A stretch of 7,913 bases of DNA from Lachnospiraceae bacterium (GTDB lineage: Bacteria > Bacillota_A > Clostridia > Lachnospirales > Lachnospiraceae), in the NCBI GenBank assembly GCA_017996675.1, contig JAGOGN010000066.1, positions 1 through 7,913 of the forward strand, read 5' to 3'. How positions within the stretch are numbered: the stretch's first letter is position 1; the number at the start of each line of letters is the position of its first letter. Position numbers and translations under genes: made by a program. Below the pieces are notes generated by a model that was given only the letters and a program-made list of their open reading frames with translations, was not told where the DNA came from and searched no databases. Below are positions 1-7,490 of this stretch, in pieces.

Positions 1-147
1 AATAATCACTCCATTTTCATCCAGAAAATAAACGTATACACTCTGACATTCATAAAATAAATCTCTTACTTTACGGGACAATACATCTCTCGTCGTACCA
101 TTTCTTACTTTGTTTAGTAAAAAATCATCTTCCAGTTTTTTCATCAT
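1..147 (-). CDS. Unrecognised protein, N-terminal 49 residues only
   Basis: A reading frame starts with two adjacent ATG codons at 147 and 144 and stays open to the window edge. It begins MMKKLEDDFLLNKVRNGTT and continues through a charged, helix-prone segment to VYVYFLDENGVII. AGGTGGAG lies directly upstream inside the methyltransferase gene; its spacing suits the second ATG better (6 bases from AGGTGG). The frame overlaps the end of the methyltransferase gene by about 20-23 bp, in keeping with the tight packing elsewhere. I do not recognise the family, and the rest of the gene lies beyond base 1. Confidence 0.6.
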   Translation of the reverse strand, partial: MMKKLEDDFLLNKVRNGTTRDVLSRKVRDLFYECQSVYVYFLDENGVII

Positions 148-1630
148 TCTCCACCTGATATTTTAATATATATTCGTGAATATCTTGCTTTTGATCTATC
201 AAAAATTCTTTTAGTAAATGATATTCCTTATTCAGTCTTAAATATTTTTTGACAAATCCAACTTCATTACTACTTAAAACTACAATTCCGCCATTGTGAA
301 GATGTTCTTTCGATTTGTCGAAGAACATTTCATATAATTCATCCATCTCATCCCGAGACATCTTACCTCTGGCAGGAAATTCTGTAATAATTTCATCAAA
401 CAGATAATCATGTTTAAAATCATAGTAATCGCGATTGATATAGTGAATATTCGCACCAATATCCACAGAATTAATCTTAGCTTTTTCAATCGCTTCACTA
501 TAAATATCCAATCCGTAAACTTCTTTCGCAGAAACACATTTCATCCGCTCTAAAAGTAAGGTTCCCACTCCGCAAAATGGATCTAGGATCTGTCCATCTT
601 TTTTCAAAAACGGTTCAGCCAGCTTGGCCAGTAAAGCGGCACTTTGTGGTTTTAAAGAAGTTGCAACAAATTCTTTTCTGTAAGTAAATCTGTGATCCAC
701 TAACGTAAAAAGTTTTAAGAAGACCTGATATCCACCTTCTTTTTTCGGTATGCACCGCAACTCAAAATCATAATCTCCGGGCGAATTCCGAAGCATTTGA
801 TCCGACATCATTTCTAGTTCCATTGCGATTCTTTTTGATAAACTACTACGCTCCTGTAAAGTGAACTGTCCGTAGATTCCGATTCTAAAATAAAACGGAG
901 CTTTCTGATTATGACAACCTTCCAAAAAGGATACGATCTCTGAATCAATAATTCCTTCTGCAATTTCCCTTGCCGTATCTTTTAAGTTCGAGCAGCCAGG
1001 TAAAATCACTAAAACTTCATCCATTGTACGAATTTTCATCAAATCACGTAGCTGATTCGTTTCCATTTTTATTCCGTTTCCAGATAAAAGTTTCTTTCCT
1101 TCTGGCATTTGTGCTGCTGTCAGCTCTCTGTAATTTCGATTAGTAGTAACCAAGACCTGTACCGGTTCGGACACTTCCGTAAATTTAGGTTTCTGTCTAG
1201 GTTCACGATCCAAAATCATTTTTTGAAGAATCTGCATTTCCTCATAATAGTGTTTCTTGGCATCATCTAATACATCTGCCAAAAGCAACTCATCATAATT
1301 TTGTTTCAATTGAGGAAATATTGGCATATAATCTAATCTCGATATTGCTTCTAAATAATCTGCTCTGATGTACATGGTCTCTTCTTGCATATACGAAGCA
1401 AATAATGCTTCTAAAGCTTGCTCTACTTCTAGTTCTCCTAAGATCAATGCCGCATTCTTTCTTACCTTAGGATCTTCCGAATTTAGAAGATCAATAAAAA
1501 TCTGATGATCCCATTCTGGTTTAACCCAGTCTTCTAATTTACTCTCCTGCTTCAAGGCAGCCCTTAGATCAATCATGTTCTCCCTTAAGTTTTCTTTCAT
1601 TTTGATTTGATTATAATAAGATTCTATCAT
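125..1630 (-). CDS. HEAT-like / THUMP-like protein with RlmL/TrmN-type class I methyltransferase domain
   Basis: The 501-residue protein has three parts. Residues about 40-140 are helical with HEAT-like character (DPKVRKNAALILGELE..QALEAL). Residues about 155-315 (TTNRNYRELTAAQM, FRIGIYG...LSKRIAMELE) look THUMP-like. Residues about 316-490 form a Rossmann methyltransferase of the RlmL/TrmN/Trm14 kind: FTYRKEFVATSLKPQSAALLA leads into motif I DPFCGVGTLL (350-359), motif II is YGLDIYSEAI (372-381), and motif IV is at IITEFPARGK (414-423). The known families methylate guanines in tRNA or 23S rRNA. Motif IV normally reads N/D-P-P-Y/F; here it is E-F-P-A, so catalysis or target may differ. The start overlaps the amidase stop as ATGA, with AGGA 11 bases upstream. 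The substrate cannot be told from sequence; RNA is an inference from the THUMP-like region. Confidence 0.8.
   Translation of the reverse strand: MIESYYNQIKMKENLRENMIDLRAALKQESKLEDWVKPEWDHQIFIDLLNSEDPKVRKNAALILGELEVEQALEALFASYMQEETMYIRADYLEAISRLDYMPIFPQLKQNYDELLLADVLDDAKKHYYEEMQILQKMILDREPRQKPKFTEVSEPVQVLVTTNRNYRELTAAQMPEGKKLLSGNGIKMETNQLRDLMKIRTMDEVLVILPGCSNLKDTAREIAEGIIDSEIVSFLEGCHNQKAPFYFRIGIYGQFTLQERSSLSKRIAMELEMMSDQMLRNSPGDYDFELRCIPKKEGGYQVFLKLFTLVDHRFTYRKEFVATSLKPQSAALLAKLAEPFLKKDGQILDPFCGVGTLLLERMKCVSAKEVYGLDIYSEAIEKAKINSVDIGANIHYINRDYYDFKHDYLFDEIITEFPARGKMSRDEMDELYEMFFDKSKEHLHNGGIVVLSSNEVGFVKKYLRLNKEYHLLKEFLIDQKQDIHEYILKYQVENDEKTGR
149..156 (-). promoter_or_regulatory. Probable ribosome binding site for the partial gene at the left edge
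   Basis: AGGTGGAG just before tandem ATG codons at 147 and 144, within the 3' end of the methyltransferase gene. It supports a real start there. Confidence 0.6.
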
Positions 1631-2316
1631 TCTATTTTTGATCCTTTCTCACGGATAAAATTACTAACATCCTGTTTCAACTGTTTCCACTCCGTAGAGT
1701 GTTCCACATAATATTTCGGACACATCTTGCCTGTCACATCATAATGACGAATTAAATCATCTGGTGTCAGATCAAACTTACCCAAAAGAAATGCACATAA
1801 CTCGACCAGCGACTGGTATGTTTGGCTATTGAACTTCCCATCCTCATCTTCATGGCAACATTCAATCGATAACGTATCCGAATTTCTGCCATTTGAAGCA
1901 AACGCAATTTCCGATGTAGGAATACACTGAACGATTTCACCTTGTAGACCAATAATAAAATGTGCACTTGCAAAAGTCTCATGGGAATCTTTCAATCCCT
2001 CAAAATAACTTCGATTTGATAACGCACTGGTCATTGGATTGGCAACATAATGAATCACAATATTATGTACGCTCCCTAATTTCTCCTGAGACCTTGAATA
2101 ATCGTTTGGCGTTAGTAAACGCACCTTAATTTTCGGTTTGCTTTGATATCGATATCCCTGGGAATCGGTATAACTACTTGTGGTCTTTGAGTTCGAAGCT
2201 TGAATTCGAATAAACACCCAAATTACCCCAATTACTAACAAAAATACAATCAGAAATAAAATTCTTCGCTTCAGCTTCTTTTTCTTTCGTTCACGTCTGT
2301 CTTTACTTGATTTCAT
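1627..2316 (-). CDS. Membrane-anchored N-acetylmuramoyl-L-alanine amidase (Amidase_2 / PGRP fold)
   Basis: It probably cleaves the bond between MurNAc and L-Ala in peptidoglycan, acting outside the membrane. The 229-residue protein starts with a very basic tail (1-18, rich in Lys and Arg), then one hydrophobic segment (about 19-38) without an obvious cleavage site, suggesting an anchor with the catalytic part outside. After a Ser/Thr-rich linker comes the zinc amidase domain (about 65-225). Likely zinc ligands are His89 in IVIHY, His191 in IRHYDVTGK and Cys199 in MCPKYY; Lys197 occupies the position of the catalytic lysine of T7-lysozyme-type amidases. ASAHFIIG (116-123) and SIECCHE (150-156) are further family blocks. 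No SPOR, LysM or SH3 wall-binding domain is seen. The ribosome site is weak (AGGA ten bases before the ATG). Its physiological role beside B12 genes is unknown; germination, recycling or division are all possible. Confidence 0.9.
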   Translation of the reverse strand: MKSSKDRRERKKKKLKRRILFLIVFLLVIGVIWVFIRIQASNSKTTSSYTDSQGYRYQSKPKIKVRLLTPNDYSRSQEKLGSVHNIVIHYVANPMTSALSNRSYFEGLKDSHETFASAHFIIGLQGEIVQCIPTSEIAFASNGRNSDTLSIECCHEDEDGKFNSQTYQSLVELCAFLLGKFDLTPDDLIRHYDVTGKMCPKYYVEHSTEWKQLKQDVSNFIREKGSKIE

Positions 2317-2328
2317 TCTATCTTCATC

Positions 2329-2853
2329 CTAAAATTCTATTCCTAATCTTGCAGGAATGCCTTGATCAAATGGATGTTTCACTTTCACAATTTTGGATAC
2401 ATAATCCGCTAACTCCAATAATTCTGGTGCAGGATCTCTTCCCGTCATCACAACTTCCATTTCTTCTGGTTTCGTTCTTAAGAATTCCAATACCGCTTCT
2501 TGATCAACTACCCCTAAATTATAAGCTGACATCAGCTCATCCATTACAAATAAACGGGCTTTATTTTCTATGGCAGTGTTTACTGCTTTTGTAAAATGCT
2601 GACGGTAATACGTTCTTGCTTCTTCCTTTTCAGCTTCACTCATTCGAAAGAAAAAACCGAAATGCTTTTCACAACGAACATAAGTGATTCCATTAATTTG
2701 TTCTAAAATCGCAACTTCACTTGAAGAATTATCTTTTAGGAATTGGCTAAAAACAACCGATTGGCCACTTCCAGCACAACGAACACTTAATCCAACAGCA
2801 GTACTCGTCTTACCTTTCCCATCTCCTTCGTAAATATGAATGCATCCTTTCAT
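2329..2853 (-). CDS. cobO: Cob(I)yrinic acid a,c-diamide / corrinoid adenosyltransferase, CobO (CobA, BtuR) family
   Basis: This enzyme moves the 5'-deoxyadenosyl group of ATP to cob(I)alamin or earlier cob(I) corrinoids, making the coenzyme form that CobQ and later enzymes use. The 174-residue protein has the P-loop GDGKGKTS (10-17), the AG.G..V...QFLK strand (27-40), a Walker-B-like [10 protein letters not shown] (103-112), [14 protein letters not shown] (137-150) and the family's C-terminal [16 protein letters not shown] (159-174). The ATG at 2853 is preferred over a TTG two codons upstream, because GGAGG lies seven bases before the ATG but only one base before the TTG. The ATG overlaps the cobQ stop as ATGA. 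It is the last recognised B12 gene in the transcript; the amidase gene starts only 12 bp after its stop. Confidence 0.95.
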   Translation of the reverse strand: MKGCIHIYEGDGKGKTSTAVGLSVRCAGSGQSVVFSQFLKDNSSSEVAILEQINGITYVRCEKHFGFFFRMSEAEKEEARTYYRQHFTKAVNTAIENKARLFVMDELMSAYNLGVVDQEAVLEFLRTKPEEMEVVMTGRDPAPELLELADYVSKIVKVKHPFDQGIPARLGIEF

Positions 2854-4361
2854 TTCCAATCCTCCATAATTCGATAAATCTGATCCATATCCAAATGCTG
2901 TCTAAGCTGGTCTGCCAGATAATCATATTGTTGTTCTTTTAATTTTTGATAATCGAATTTGTCTAAATCCTCAAAACGAATGCCTTTCTTTCTGGCTAAT
3001 GCAGCAACGACTTCGACCGCAATCCCTTCTTTATCAAAAATTCCGTGCAAGTAAGTTCCATATACCTGATCTACAAATATTCCATCTTTTGATGTCTGCC
3101 AGATACTGTCATATGTTAATTGAGTTAAGACCTTCACATCTGAGCGGAACGTGCTTCTGCCCATGTGGATTTCATACCCTTCGATTGCCTTTCCAGACAA
3201 CCCTTCTAATAGTCCAGTCAATTTATTGAAATGTCCCGACACTCTGGTCGTTTTCTTTTCAGTTTCAAAATAGGTATCCATTGGCAATAATGCCATACCA
3301 GCAATTGTGCCGCCTTCTTCAACCCCATGTAAATCATTTAGTGTGTGTCCCAGCATCTGATAACCGCCGCATATGCCAAAAATAACCTTTCCACAGCTCT
3401 TCTCTTTCTTAATTGCTGCTTCCAATCCATTCTGGCGTAACCATTTTAAATCTCCCATGGTATTCTTTGTACCTGGAAGACAAATCATATCTGGATTTCC
3501 TAATTCCTCTACCGACGTAACATAACGAACAGAAACTCCGGGAATTTGCTCAAACACGTGAAAATCCGTAAAATTTGAGATTCGTGGATAACGAATGACT
3601 GCGATATCAATTTGATCTGTTTTCATTGGTTGGTTAAACTTCTCAGTAAGACTGTCTTCATCTTCCAATTGTAACTCTTTCAGATAAGGTGTCACTCCAA
3701 TAATCGGTATTTCAGTCATGGCTTCTAATGTAGCCAAACCAGGATCTAAAATTGTTTTATCGCCTCGAAACTTGTTAATAATTAATCCACAAATACGATT
3801 CCGCTCCTCCTGATCCAGTAACAGAACCGTTCCTACTAACTGTGCAAACACACCGCCTCGATCAATATCACCTACAAGCAGAACTGGAGCATTTGCCATC
3901 TTAGCCATCCCCATATTCACAATATCTTCCGACTTTAAATTAATCTCTGCTGGCGATCCAGCACCTTCTATCACAATAATATCATACTTTTCTTCTAAAG
4001 TGTGATAGGCATCCAAAATATTTGGAATCAATTCTTTTTTATACTGAAAATAGTCTCTCGCACTCATATTGCCAATCGGGCGACCATTCACAATCACCTG
4101 ACTTCCAATGTCGTTGGTTGGTTTTAATAAAATAGGATTCATCAGCACAGAAGGTTCAATTCCCGCCGCTTCTGCCTGCATGACTTGCGCTCTTCCCATC
4201 TCTAAACCTTCATTTGTTACAAAAGAATTCAATGCCATATTCTGAGACTTAAATGGAGCGACACGATAACCATCCTGTTTAAATATTCTGCACAAACCAG
4301 CAACTAAAACACTTTTTCCTGCATTTGACATTGTTCCTTGCACCATTATTACTTTAGCCAT
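2850..4361 (-). CDS. cobQ: Adenosylcobyric acid synthase (glutamine-hydrolysing), CobQ/CbiP
   Basis: This ATP-dependent amidotransferase amidates the b, d, e and g carboxylates of adenosylcobyrinate a,c-diamide to give adenosylcobyric acid. It has 503 residues, the usual length. The N-terminal synthetase half starts with [11 protein letters not shown] (7-17, P-loop), followed by [12 protein letters not shown] (35-46), [12 protein letters not shown] (57-68) and NPILLKP (75-81), all characteristic. [12 protein letters not shown] (131-142) and [10 protein letters not shown] (164-173) come next. The C-terminal class I glutaminase-like domain has the nucleophile Cys331 in [11 protein letters not shown] and His439 in GTYLHGIFD. 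In anaerobes this protein is usually called CbiP. The ATG at 4361 has a perfect AAGGAGG seven bases upstream, inside the end of cobD. The stop overlaps the cobO start as ATGA. Nothing is missing. Confidence 0.97.
   Translation of the reverse strand: MAKVIMVQGTMSNAGKSVLVAGLCRIFKQDGYRVAPFKSQNMALNSFVTNEGLEMGRAQVMQAEAAGIEPSVLMNPILLKPTNDIGSQVIVNGRPIGNMSARDYFQYKKELIPNILDAYHTLEEKYDIIVIEGAGSPAEINLKSEDIVNMGMAKMANAPVLLVGDIDRGGVFAQLVGTVLLLDQEERNRICGLIINKFRGDKTILDPGLATLEAMTEIPIIGVTPYLKELQLEDEDSLTEKFNQPMKTDQIDIAVIRYPRISNFTDFHVFEQIPGVSVRYVTSVEELGNPDMICLPGTKNTMGDLKWLRQNGLEAAIKKEKSCGKVIFGICGGYQMLGHTLNDLHGVEEGGTIAGMALLPMDTYFETEKKTTRVSGHFNKLTGLLEGLSGKAIEGYEIHMGRSTFRSDVKVLTQLTYDSIWQTSKDGIFVDQVYGTYLHGIFDKEGIAVEVVAALARKKGIRFEDLDKFDYQKLKEQQYDYLADQLRQHLDMDQIYRIMEDWK
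2861..2865 (-). promoter_or_regulatory. Ribosome binding site deciding the cobO start
   Basis: GGAGG seven bases before the ATG at 2853 and only one base before an in-frame TTG at 2859, so it selects the ATG. Confidence 0.82.
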
Positions 4362-5388
4362 GTCTGATCCTCCTTATTGTTTCAATCAACAAGCAATTTT
4401 CCTGTCTTGTACGAACCGCAATACGAAAGTAACCCTGCTCTAAACCCGAGAAATTACTACAGTCCCGAATCATGATTCCTTCAGACAGTAACTGTTGAAA
4501 TAAATTTGTTTCCCCTTTGAAAAAAATAAAATTTGCTGCACTTCCATAAACTTCGTAGTCAAGAAGATGCAGTTGCTCTAGTAAAAATTCTTTTTCACTT
4601 TTGAGTTGGTTGAGTGTTTCATTCAGATATTCCACTTCATCCAAAGCTGCCACCCCCGCTTTTTGCGCCACAACACTTACGCTCCACGGTTGGATTCCAT
4701 TCTTCATGTTACTTAATAACTTTTGATCCGATGCAATGAGGTAGCCCAAACGGATTCCTGGCATCGCATATATTTTTGTAAATGCTTTTAAAATACAAAT
4801 CGAGTTATTTTTAATCAGAGAACTACAACTATATTGATCCTTCTCATCTACGAAAGATAAGAAACACTCATCAATTACACATAAACAATTCATTTTGGTA
4901 GCTTTTGTTACAATCTTTTCTAACAAAATTGGATCAATTAGCTGACCGGTAGGATTATTGGGATTACACAAAAATACCAGATCCAACTCCGGTTTTATCC
5001 AATCCAAAAAGTCCTCCTGAATACAAAAATGATGTTCCAGCGTCAAAAAATATTCTGTAATATCACAATGAACATAGTTGAGTGCCTGTGTATATTCAAA
5101 AAAAGAAGGAGCTACGATCAAAGCTTTTTGAGGTTTTACTTCTGCTACTAAAGCAAAAATTAATTCTGCTGCCCCATTTCCACAAAGGATTTGATCCATT
5201 GGAATCTGGTGCAATAAAGCAAGCTTTTCTCGAAGTAGCGTACAATCCGGATCCGGATAAACTTGGGACGCAAGCACACCTTCTATAGCAGCTTTTTGAA
5301 CACTTTCTGGCATACCAAGCAAATTTAAATTTGCGCTAAAATCTGCCTTGACTTTATTTTTATAAATGTTCCCACCATGAATATGCAT
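4354..5388 (-). CDS. cobD: L-threonine-O-3-phosphate decarboxylase CobD (PLP, fold-type I)
   Basis: CobD is a PLP enzyme that decarboxylates L-threonine-O-3-phosphate to (R)-1-amino-2-propanol O-phosphate, the linker that CbiB attaches. It has 344 residues and class I/II aminotransferase motifs: [10 protein letters not shown] (16-25, the D-F-S-x-N opening), GNGAAELI (70-77, phosphate-binding turn), CNPNNPTG (141-148), the cofactor-contacting Asp in VIDE (Asp173), the Schiff-base Lys205 in [16 protein letters not shown], and FRIAVR (321-326, carboxylate-binding Arg). A histidinol-phosphate aminotransferase (HisC) would look similar. The T-K-x-Y-A-x-P-G-x-R-x-G-Y context and its place right after cbiB and before cobQ favour CobD. 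The ATG at 5388 has AAGGAG eight bases upstream. It follows cbiB by 31 bp, the largest gap in the window, and its end overlaps cobQ by 8 bp. Confidence 0.93.
   Translation of the reverse strand: MHIHGGNIYKNKVKADFSANLNLLGMPESVQKAAIEGVLASQVYPDPDCTLLREKLALLHQIPMDQILCGNGAAELIFALVAEVKPQKALIVAPSFFEYTQALNYVHCDITEYFLTLEHHFCIQEDFLDWIKPELDLVFLCNPNNPTGQLIDPILLEKIVTKATKMNCLCVIDECFLSFVDEKDQYSCSSLIKNNSICILKAFTKIYAMPGIRLGYLIASDQKLLSNMKNGIQPWSVSVVAQKAGVAALDEVEYLNETLNQLKSEKEFLLEQLHLLDYEVYGSAANFIFFKGETNLFQQLLSEGIMIRDCSNFSGLEQGYFRIAVRTRQENCLLIETIRRIRHG
4369..4375 (-). promoter_or_regulatory. Ribosome binding site for cobQ
   Basis: A full AAGGAGG seven bases before the ATG at 4361, lying within the last codons of cobD. 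It is the strongest such site in the window. Confidence 0.88.
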
Positions 5389-5396
5389 GTTACTCT

Positions 5397-5402
5397 CTCC
5401 TT
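5397..5402 (-). promoter_or_regulatory. Ribosome binding site for cobD
   Basis: AAGGAG eight bases before the ATG at 5388, inside the 31-bp gap after cbiB. The gap holds no hairpin or other clear signal. Confidence 0.85.
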
Positions 5403-5419
5403 ATCCTGATTATTTTTAT

Positions 5420-6403
5420 TTAACGAAGAAATAAATATACGACTCCCAAGCGAACTGCTAAAAAAATACCTGCTGCCACGATTGTTGTTCCATACATCAA
5501 GCGGTTTGCCCTTTTCATGTCCTCTATTTGAGGTTCACGTAAAAAATCTCCCATAGTTTCTTTTTGGTGTAACTTCCCAAAGTAATAGGCATCTCCTCCA
5601 AGCTGGATTCCTAAAAGACCAGCCATTGCCGATTCGGTCTGAGCCGAATTCGGACTCACATGATGATAACGGTCTCTTAAAAAAATCTTCCATCCCTGTT
5701 TCGTTACATGTTTTGTAGGAAGGGATGCAAGGAGCAAACAACCTGCTGCCAGCCTCGCTGGAATGAAGTTAGCCAGATCATCCATCTTAGCTGCAACTGT
5801 TCCGAAATAACGATAAGTTTCATTCCGATATCCAATCATGGAATCCATAGTATTAATCGCTTTATAGATCATCCCTCCAATTGGCCCAAAGATACAGGAA
5901 TAAAACAATGGTGCAATCACGCCATCTGAGGTGTTTTCTGCAATGGTTTCCACTGTTGCTTTCACAATTTCCGCCTCTTTTAGATGAGCGGTATCTCGCC
6001 CAACAATCATGGACAACGCTTTTCTTGCTTGTGAAAGATCCGAATGTATACAAGCATCATAAACCTTCATGCTTTCGGTTTTTAACGACTTTGCAGCCAG
6101 TACCTGATATCCGTAAATCACTAAAATCACATTCCCTAATATTGGGTGAATCCATTTTCCTAAGAGCCATATCCATAAGCTTACTCCTGCGGTAATGGTA
6201 CCTACCAAAATCCAAAGAAGAAATCCTCCGATTCGTTCTCTCCACTTTCCGCATCCCATTATTTTTCTAATGATCATTTCCAGTTTTTGAATGAGCCATC
6301 CCATCCCCATTACAGGGTGCCAGAGTCCATGGGGATCCCCAAGCAAAAAGTCCAGCAAGATGGAACCAATGAGAAGTAATATTAAAATTAATTGTTCTTT
6401 CAT
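5420..6403 (-). CDS. cbiB: Adenosylcobinamide-phosphate synthase CbiB (called CobD in aerobes)
   Basis: CbiB is a membrane enzyme that amidates adenosylcobyrate with (R)-1-amino-2-propanol O-phosphate made by CobD, giving adenosylcobinamide phosphate. With the ATG at 6403 the protein has 327 residues, a normal length. Conserved blocks seen in order are LLDFLLGDPHGLWHPV (16-31), IVGRDT (133-138), ATVETIAENTSDGVIAPLF (149-167), AINTMDSMIGYRNE (182-195), AAKMDDLANFIPARL (204-218) and HHVSPNSAQTESAMAG (247-262). Hydrophobic segments occur near 5-20, 59-82, 86-104, 166-180, 217-228 and 304-326. An upstream in-frame ATG at 6532 would add 43 residues unlike the family that are just a shifted reading of the previous gene, so it is rejected. 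The ATG overlaps the preceding stop as ATGA; only a weak GGGGAT lies 11 bases upstream, so translation probably depends on coupling. Confidence 0.96.
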   Translation of the reverse strand: MKEQLILILLLIGSILLDFLLGDPHGLWHPVMGMGWLIQKLEMIIRKIMGCGKWRERIGGFLLWILVGTITAGVSLWIWLLGKWIHPILGNVILVIYGYQVLAAKSLKTESMKVYDACIHSDLSQARKALSMIVGRDTAHLKEAEIVKATVETIAENTSDGVIAPLFYSCIFGPIGGMIYKAINTMDSMIGYRNETYRYFGTVAAKMDDLANFIPARLAAGCLLLASLPTKHVTKQGWKIFLRDRYHHVSPNSAQTESAMAGLLGIQLGGDAYYFGKLHQKETMGDFLREPQIEDMKRANRLMYGTTIVAAGIFLAVRLGVVYLFLR

Positions 6404-6735
6404 TTTATCAAAATCCCCAATCCACAGCATACACGATAGACTTGATCTGCTTTTTTTCCAAAGTAGCAACCAATTCTTCCAGCTATTTCTCTTTGTTGTC
6501 TTTGAACTTTTGATTCTGGAACAAGACCACATCCCACTTCTTCATGAATGAAAATCAAGTGGTCCCATTCATCATTTCTATCTTCCCACCATTTTTGAAT
6601 AATCTCTTCATCAAAATCGGAAATTCCTAATTCTATTGGTAAGTCATCTAATCGATAAATGACATCATTTTCTTTTTTGATTGAAAGCGCAAAATCCTTA
6701 GCTCCGCTTTCTGCGCCACCTGTAATTAAAACCAT
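6400..6735 (-). CDS. Short CobU-like protein with altered P-loop
   Basis: This 111-residue protein resembles both ends of CobU without its middle. The N-terminus VLITGGAESGAKDFA aligns with the CobU P-loop (GGxxSGKS), but Ala12 stands where the Walker A lysine is expected and Lys is one place later. The C-terminal half, EEVGCGLVPE (65-74), REIAGR (82-87) and ADQVYRVCCGLGILIK (96-111), fits the classical NEVGxGIVPE...RDxAGR...AD.V..V..G....K pattern well. The segment with the guanylylated His and the T-E motif is absent, so the protein is about 60-70 residues shorter than normal CobU. The start at 6735 is chosen because AGGAG sits seven bases upstream; an upstream in-frame ATG at 6780 lies well inside cobS. 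The gene ends in an ATGA overlap with cbiB. It could be a degenerate paralog, a partner subunit of the upstream CobU, or a separate small family. Its function is unproven. Confidence 0.75.
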   Translation of the reverse strand: MVLITGGAESGAKDFALSIKKENDVIYRLDDLPIELGISDFDEEIIQKWWEDRNDEWDHLIFIHEEVGCGLVPESKVQRQQREIAGRIGCYFGKKADQVYRVCCGLGILIK

Positions 6736-7490
6736 ATCCGTTCTCCTATCACAATACCCAATAACATGAAAAGTTCGCATAATTGTAAAAAATACCCTGC
6801 AACGTCTCCACTAGTTCCACCAAATTGTTTCCTTGACATCTTCCAGTAATAGAAAAATACCAGTAGTCCTACAATCAGCGCAATGATCGTTAAATATCCA
6901 CCAATCCAAATCCCAACTGCTGTAAGAAGAACTGCCTGAATACATAAAATTATTGCTACCCTCTTTTTTTGCGCACTTTTTGCGAATAAATAGAGGAGTC
7001 CGCTGTCTTTACTACAAGGAAAGGTTGCAACACTCAGCCCACTCAAAATTCTGCTAAAAATGTAAATGAAAAGAAGAAGTTTATAATCCTTCATTGGAAG
7101 TTCATAAAAGCATGCGACCATTGCCAATAAGTATACCCCGTACCCGATTACCGCAAATGCTCCTGTATTAGGATCTTTCATGATGGAAAGCTTTTTAGGA
7201 ATATCTCCATAGGAGCCTAATCCATCCAGCGTATCCATATATCCATCCATATGTATCCCACCAGTTATTAGAATTGGAGTAATCGTCATCGCGATGCATT
7301 GAACGAAGCGATGAAATCCCAATGCATGACACCCAATTCCGACCACAACAGTCATAAACGCTACCAGTAGCCCTGCCAATGGAAAAAAGCACATCGCATA
7401 TTTCATATTCTCATCCTTCCACTCTACCTTTGGCATGGGAAGCTTGGTGTACATAGACAATGCCATAATCATACTACGTATTACATTCAT
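6726..7490 (-). CDS. cobS: Adenosylcobinamide-GDP ribazoletransferase (cobalamin synthase), CobS
   Basis: This integral membrane enzyme joins adenosylcobinamide-GDP to alpha-ribazole (or its phosphate), the last assembly step of cobalamin. The protein has 254 residues, the usual family length. Visible motifs are the acidic signature HMDGYMDTLDG (80-90, canonical HxDGxxDxxDG), MKDPNTGAF (104-112, the family's MKD..xGAF block) and FGGTSGDVAGYF (223-234, canonical GGxTGDxxGA). Several hydrophobic stretches (about 33-55, 62-78, 113-130, 137-156, 178-215, 238-250) are consistent with a polytopic membrane protein. The ATG at 7490 is supported by AAGGAG seven bases upstream. The start lies inside the end of cobU (17 bp overlap), and the gene end overlaps the next gene by 10 bp, so translation is probably coupled. 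Nothing suggests damage. Confidence 0.96.
   Translation of the reverse strand: MNVIRSMIMALSMYTKLPMPKVEWKDENMKYAMCFFPLAGLLVAFMTVVVGIGCHALGFHRFVQCIAMTITPILITGGIHMDGYMDTLDGLGSYGDIPKKLSIMKDPNTGAFAVIGYGVYLLAMVACFYELPMKDYKLLLFIYIFSRILSGLSVATFPCSKDSGLLYLFAKSAQKKRVAIILCIQAVLLTAVGIWIGGYLTIIALIVGLLVFFYYWKMSRKQFGGTSGDVAGYFLQLCELFMLLGIVIGERIWF
6743..6747 (-). promoter_or_regulatory. Ribosome binding site deciding the start of the short CobU-like gene
   Basis: AGGAG seven bases before the ATG at 6735, within the last codons of cobS. It favours this start over the in-frame ATG at 6780 and shows that the short gene is set up to be translated. Confidence 0.8.

Noticed and set aside
249..277. Plus-strand TTGACA that could be a -35 box
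   Set aside because: It lies inside the methyltransferase gene, no reasonable -10 hexamer is found at the right spacing, and no plus-strand gene follows.
2307..2594. Plus-strand open frame of 95 codons opposite cobO, and similar antisense frames opposite cobD and cbiB
   Set aside because: They are antisense to strongly conserved genes, show no family motifs and are shadows of the real coding frames.
5389..5419. Possible regulatory or terminator element in the largest gap
   Set aside because: The 31 bp contain only the cobD ribosome site; there is no stem-loop.
5632..5649. Inverted repeat ATTCGG-6 bases-CCGAAT
   Set aside because: It lies in the codons for the conserved S-P-N-S-A-Q-T-E-S motif of cbiB and has no T-tract; best explained by coding constraint.
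6404..6532. 43-residue N-terminal extension of CbiB from an upstream ATG
   Set aside because: The extension is a shifted reading of the short CobU-like gene, is unlike CbiB, and the ATG at 6403 gives the normal family start with an ATGA overlap.
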